A DNA stretch of 64,000 nucleotides from JAIESQ01 sp964495375 (GTDB lineage Bacteria > Planctomycetota > Planctomycetia > Pirellulales > JAEUIK01). Where the stretch lies: assembly GCA_964495375.1 (NCBI GenBank), contig CAZBWM010000035.1, positions 1 to 64,000 on the forward strand, read 5' to 3'. Below are positions 60,877 through 64,000 of the stretch, piece by piece. Under the pieces are notes generated by a model, which saw nothing but the letters and a program-made list of their open reading frames with translations, was not told the origin of the DNA and did not search any database. Made by a program: the position numbers and the translations under genes. Each line of letters starts with the position of its first letter. Positions within the stretch are counted from its first letter, which is position 1.

Positions 60877-62076
60877 ATGGGAATCACACTTCTTGATCTT
60901 TGGCGCAACCAACCCGAATTCCTCGAAGGCAAGTCGTTTCGACAGACAATTCAACTCGCAGGCGATGGACGCCTTCGCGATGGAAGCGCTAGCTCCGTAG
61001 AACTTCGAGATTGGCTTGGCGCCATTCCGCTCAAGCACTTGCGCGCATGCGTGGACGAGTGCCTTTCGAGTTCATTCGAGGATAGTCCACTCGCACTGCA
61101 AGACGTCGCTAATGAACTTGGTGTGCGACTAGGCTTTGCTGTCGCGCGAGGGCGCTATCGTGGGGTCAAGGGAGAAACCGGCAACGATGGACTTTGGTGC
61201 TCGAGTGACGGCTTTTCCTTGTTGGTCGAGGTTAAGACAACGGATGTTTACAGAATCAACCTCGATACGCTCGCGCGCTATCGAAGTGAACTCGCCGCGC
61301 AAGGCAAGATCGAAGCGGAGCAATCTTCGATTCTGATCGCAGTTGGCCGGCAGGAAACCGGTGACCTTGAAGCTCAGATCCGTGGCTCACGCCACGCGTG
61401 GGATGTTCGACTCATAAGCCTTGAGGCACTGTTACGACTTGCGGAAGTCAAGGAAGAACTAAGCGACTGGGAGACAAGCAACAAGATCAATCAGTTATTG
61501 CGACCAGTCGAGTACACTCGACTCGATGGCATCGTCGAATTGCTATTCGCTGCCAAACGCGATCTAGAGCTCGCTGATACTTTTGCACCGCCTAGCGAAG
61601 ACGACAGGGCTAGCGAACGGTCATCCGTTTCGCGAAGCGACTTGGAGATCGCACGAGAACGCGCGATTGCGCTCGTTGAGAAACGGCTATCATGCAATTT
61701 CGTGCGCCGAGGCCGAGCACTAAGAGAGTCGAGCGACGGCCTAAAGCGACTTGTCTGCTTGGCGTCCCAGCGCTATGAGGGCCCAAGTGATTCTGGCAAT
61801 TACTGGTACGGGTTTACCCCATCGCAGAACAGCTTTCTGTCGGCACGTGGCGAGGGGTGGGTAGCCTTGGCGTGTGCGGACTCAAATCGCGTTTTTCTTG
61901 TACCCTGGAAACAAGCCCAGGATTGGCTACCCGCGTGCCTCACGACGCCGGCCGGACCGGTCACAGTCGATGAGGTCCGGCACTGGCACATGTACTTCTA
62001 CGACTTCGGCAATCATGTGGATCTAATGAAGTCCGGCGGTGGTGTCATAACTGACCTGACCCCATTCCTAATCTAG
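60877..62076 (+). CDS. Orphan PD-(D/E)XK nuclease-like protein
   Basis: This 399-residue protein is not recognised by family. A PD-(D/E)XK-like core is visible: an Asp in GNDGLWCSSDGFS and LVEVKTTD (E-x-K) near residue 110-117, with flanking strands as in restriction-type endonucleases. The C-terminal part (about 300-399) has YWYGFTPSQN and WVALACADSNRVFLVPW. The gene is noticeably richer in AT than its neighbours and stands alone, 25 bases after pdxJ. It could be a transferred defence or repair nuclease without its partner. Confidence 0.7.
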   Translation: MGITLLDLWRNQPEFLEGKSFRQTIQLAGDGRLRDGSASSVELRDWLGAIPLKHLRACVDECLSSSFEDSPLALQDVANELGVRLGFAVARGRYRGVKGETGNDGLWCSSDGFSLLVEVKTTDVYRINLDTLARYRSELAAQGKIEAEQSSILIAVGRQETGDLEAQIRGSRHAWDVRLISLEALLRLAEVKEELSDWETSNKINQLLRPVEYTRLDGIVELLFAAKRDLELADTFAPPSEDDRASERSSVSRSDLEIARERAIALVEKRLSCNFVRRGRALRESSDGLKRLVCLASQRYEGPSDSGNYWYGFTPSQNSFLSARGEGWVALACADSNRVFLVPWKQAQDWLPACLTTPAGPVTVDEVRHWHMYFYDFGNHVDLMKSGGGVITDLTPFLI

Positions 62077-62117
62077 CCATGTATTGGTTGGTGTCAGAAT
62101 TTCATGCCCGCATCAGC

Positions 62118-62180
62118 TGCTTCGATTTCCAAGGGTTTCTTGTCGCTTCGCGACCCAGCCGGCAAGCGGCTGGGCCACCC
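62118..62180. repeat. Truncated copy of the 159-bp repeat
   Basis: The reverse complement begins GGGTGGCCCAGCCGCTTGCC and continues to match copy A for about 55 bases before fading out. The right half is missing, giving a partial or deleted element after the nuclease-like gene. Confidence 0.75.
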
Positions 62181-62661
62181 AATGTCAGCGATTCAGACGG
62201 TTGCCAGCGCCTAGTGGCACCCTGCTGCATGCGGTTTCCCTGGGTCTGCGGGCAGCGCGTTGGACTGGGAAAGCTGGCGAAGTTTCGGGCATGAAAGCGG
62301 GGTTGTTGGTCTAGTTGGGTTCGGCTACATTTTCCCCCGCTTGAGGCGTAAGTCGCAGGAAACTCGGCGTTTCTCGGGAGAATTTTTTCGAGCACGCCGG
62401 CTCGCCCGACTTGCCCCTTCGAGTGCGCGTTTTCCCACCGTCGGATTGGTATCCAAGGAGTGGATTGCGGAGTTTTGCGGCTGCCAAGGGCCAACGTGCC
62501 ATGGGTTACCGCCGTCTTCGCACCACGCGGGGGGAATCGCGTTGGGCGCACCGGCTGCGTGTGATCGCTTTGCCGCGATCGCTGCACGGCTGTGCCGCCC
62601 GCCGAGCGAAAGCCCATGACGGGCTTTGCGAACCAACCTACCGGCAGGAGACGGTGCAAGG
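62181..62661. other. Gene-free stretch
   Basis: About 480 bases with no supported gene, upstream of the nucleotide-sugar epimerase. Small frames on both strands look like shadows. It presumably includes the promoter of the sugar cluster. Confidence 0.4.
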
Positions 62662-63603
62662 ATGGCCCAGCGCGTTCTGGTTACGGGGGGAGCCGGCTAC
62701 TTGGGCTCCATTCTGATTCCCGCCTTGTTGGACCACGGTTACGCCGTCACGGTCCTCGATAATTTCTTCTACGGGCAGACCTCGCTGTTGGAGTGCTGTG
62801 CCCGCGGCGATTTCCGCGTGCTGCGTGGCGATGCGCGCGATCGTGCGACGCTCGAGCGCGGCCTGAAGGACGCTGACTGGATCATTCCGCTGGCCGCTGT
62901 CGTCGGGGCGCCCGCCTGCCAGAACGACGAGACCGCCGCCCGCACGATCAATCTCGACGCGGTGCAGTTGGTGCTCAAGCTACGCAGCAAACAGCAGCGG
63001 GTGATTTTTCCGACCACCAACAGCGGCTACGGCATTGGCGAGCCGGGCAAGTTCTGCACCGAAGAAACGCCGCTGCGGCCGATCTCGCTCTACGGCACCA
63101 CCAAGGTCGAGGCTGAGCGGGCCGTGCTCGATGCCGGTAACAGCCTGACCTTCCGCCTGGCCACGGTGTTCGGCATGTCGCCGCGGATGCGGCTCGACTT
63201 GCTGGTGAACGACTTTGTCTATCGGGCGGTCACCGATCGCACGGTCGTGGTCTTCGAGGGGCACGCCAAGCGCAACTACATCCACGTGCGCGACGTGGCC
63301 CGAGCCTTCTTGCACGGCATGCAGAACTTCGACTCGATGCGGAGCCAGCCGTTCAACGTCGGGCTGAGCGACGCCAACCTGTCGAAACTCGAACTGTGCG
63401 AGGCGATTCAGAAGCACGTGCCGAAGTTCGTGTATCTCGAAGCCAAAGTCGGCGAAGACCCCGACAAGCGCGACTATATCGTGTCGAACGAGAAGATCGA
63501 GCGGACTGGCTTCCGTCCAAAGCACTCGTTGGATAGCGGTATTCAAGAGTTGCTGCGGGGCTACGAGATTCTCCGGCGTTCGCAATTCAGTAACGTGGCT
63601 TGA
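62662..63603 (+). CDS. NAD-dependent nucleotide-sugar epimerase/dehydratase
   Basis: This 313-residue extended SDR has the GGAGYLGS NAD site, the catalytic YGTTK (YxxxK) near residue 147 and Thr/Asn in FPTTNSGYG. It should act on an NDP-sugar in polysaccharide or glycan synthesis. The adjoining gene downstream is Gmd, which makes GDP-4-keto-6-deoxymannose, so the two may work in the same surface-sugar pathway. The gap between them is 21 bases, indicating one operon. The exact sugar is unknown. Confidence 0.88.
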   Translation: MAQRVLVTGGAGYLGSILIPALLDHGYAVTVLDNFFYGQTSLLECCARGDFRVLRGDARDRATLERGLKDADWIIPLAAVVGAPACQNDETAARTINLDAVQLVLKLRSKQQRVIFPTTNSGYGIGEPGKFCTEETPLRPISLYGTTKVEAERAVLDAGNSLTFRLATVFGMSPRMRLDLLVNDFVYRAVTDRTVVVFEGHAKRNYIHVRDVARAFLHGMQNFDSMRSQPFNVGLSDANLSKLELCEAIQKHVPKFVYLEAKVGEDPDKRDYIVSNEKIERTGFRPKHSLDSGIQELLRGYEILRRSQFSNVA

Positions 63604-63624
63604 GCACCTGCGGGGGGATTCAAC

Positions 63625-64000
63625 ATGTCGCGCACTGCGCTGATTACCGGGATCACCGGGCAGGATGGCTCGTACCTGGCCGAACTGCTCTTGAAAAAAG
63701 GGTACAAGGTTCACGGGCTGGTGCGCCGCTCGAGCGATGAAACGCTCAGCCGGCTGCAGAATTGCAAAGAGCAGTTGACGCTGCACGGCGGCGACCTCAC
63801 CGACCTGGCGTCGCTGATCGCGATCATCAAGCAGGTCGAGCCGCGCGAAGTTTACAACCTGGCGGCCCAGAGCTTTGTCGCCGCGAGCTGGCAGCAACCG
63901 CTGTTGACGGCGCAAGTGACCGGGCTGGGGACGGCCAACTTGCTCGAAGCGATTCGGCTGGTCGATCCGACGATTCGCTTCTATCAGGCCAGCTCGAGCG
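63625..64000 (+). CDS. gmd: GDP-mannose 4,6-dehydratase (cut by window end)
   Basis: The first 125 residues are visible: MSRTALITGITGQDGSYLAEL gives the NAD-binding site, then LVRRSSDETLSRLQN and YNLAAQSFVAASW, all typical of Gmd, which converts GDP-mannose to GDP-4-keto-6-deoxymannose, the precursor of GDP-fucose and other deoxysugars. The start at 63625 follows a GGGGGG stretch. The gene continues past position 64000. Confidence 0.93.
   Translation, partial: MSRTALITGITGQDGSYLAELLLKKGYKVHGLVRRSSDETLSRLQNCKEQLTLHGGDLTDLASLIAIIKQVEPREVYNLAAQSFVAASWQQPLLTAQVTGLGTANLLEAIRLVDPTIRFYQASSS

Noticed and set aside
62102..62659. Minus-strand open frame of 185 codons downstream of the nuclease-like gene
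   Set aside because: Runs through the truncated repeat, no ribosome site, Arg-rich composition.

Overview
The window is a GC-rich bacterial chromosome segment that looks like a planctomycete of the Pirellulales type. The evidence is the gene content: a DUF1570 putative peptidase, membrane proteins starting MSSNPYESP with DUF4328, a protein with an FSLRSLL-type membrane start, a DUF11 repeat protein, a PQQ-like propeller protein, a redoxin/cytochrome c/copper-monooxygenase fusion, WD40 and FtsK-type proteins, weak Shine-Dalgarno use, and many small palindromic repeats between genes. No rRNA, tRNA, CRISPR array or intact insertion sequence was seen. All assignments come from reading the sequence; no database search was run.

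Layout. 0.3-7 kb: a secreted EEP-family phosphatase/nuclease, a DUF1570 protein, a creatininase-family protein, then a beta-carbonic anhydrase/SulP bicarbonate-type transporter pair on the minus strand. 7-12.2 kb: a cimA-valS operon (minus) preceded by a complete-looking transcription attenuator: promoter, a 15-codon leader peptide with five Ile codons, a possible antiterminator helix and an intrinsic terminator. 12.3-23 kb: a flavin monooxygenase-like protein, FtsK with an acidic tail, two Cys-rich exported small proteins, a possible structured ncRNA behind a near-consensus promoter, a CysZ/EI24-like membrane protein, RNase III and an HtrA protease. 23-31 kb: a DUF11 protein, a small membrane protein, a PQQ-propeller protein, a Fur-family regulator and a zinc-ribbon/WD40 protein. 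32-44.8 kb: BioF, an NAD epimerase, twin DUF4328 proteins, an amidohydrolase, an SDR, CsrA with a BON protein, purine nucleoside phosphorylase, a site-2 protease with CBS domains, and the redoxin/cytochrome/PHM-like fusion.

44.9-50.3 kb holds the most system-like block: a WXG100 protein, a coiled-coil protein, a second WXG-like small protein and a 1344-residue membrane-anchored FtsK/EccC-type ATPase with one good and two apparently degenerate nucleotide-binding modules. It resembles a minimal type VII (ESX)-like secretion cassette. 50.6-64 kb: a Nudix hydrolase, a cNMP-binding/C39-peptidase/ABC exporter, an SdsA-type alkyl sulfatase, an epoxide hydrolase-like protein, small zinc-ribbon and hypothetical proteins, PdxJ, an orphan PD-(D/E)XK nuclease-like protein, and the start of a nucleotide-sugar cluster (epimerase, then Gmd cut by the window end).

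Interspersed repeats are a second theme. At least five families occur in two to four copies, several of identical length between copies: 159 bp, 102 bp, 69 bp and 31 bp units with terminal or whole-unit palindromes, mostly next to gene ends. They look like non-autonomous (MITE- or REP-like) elements; one appears to supply the N-terminus of the amidohydrolase gene.
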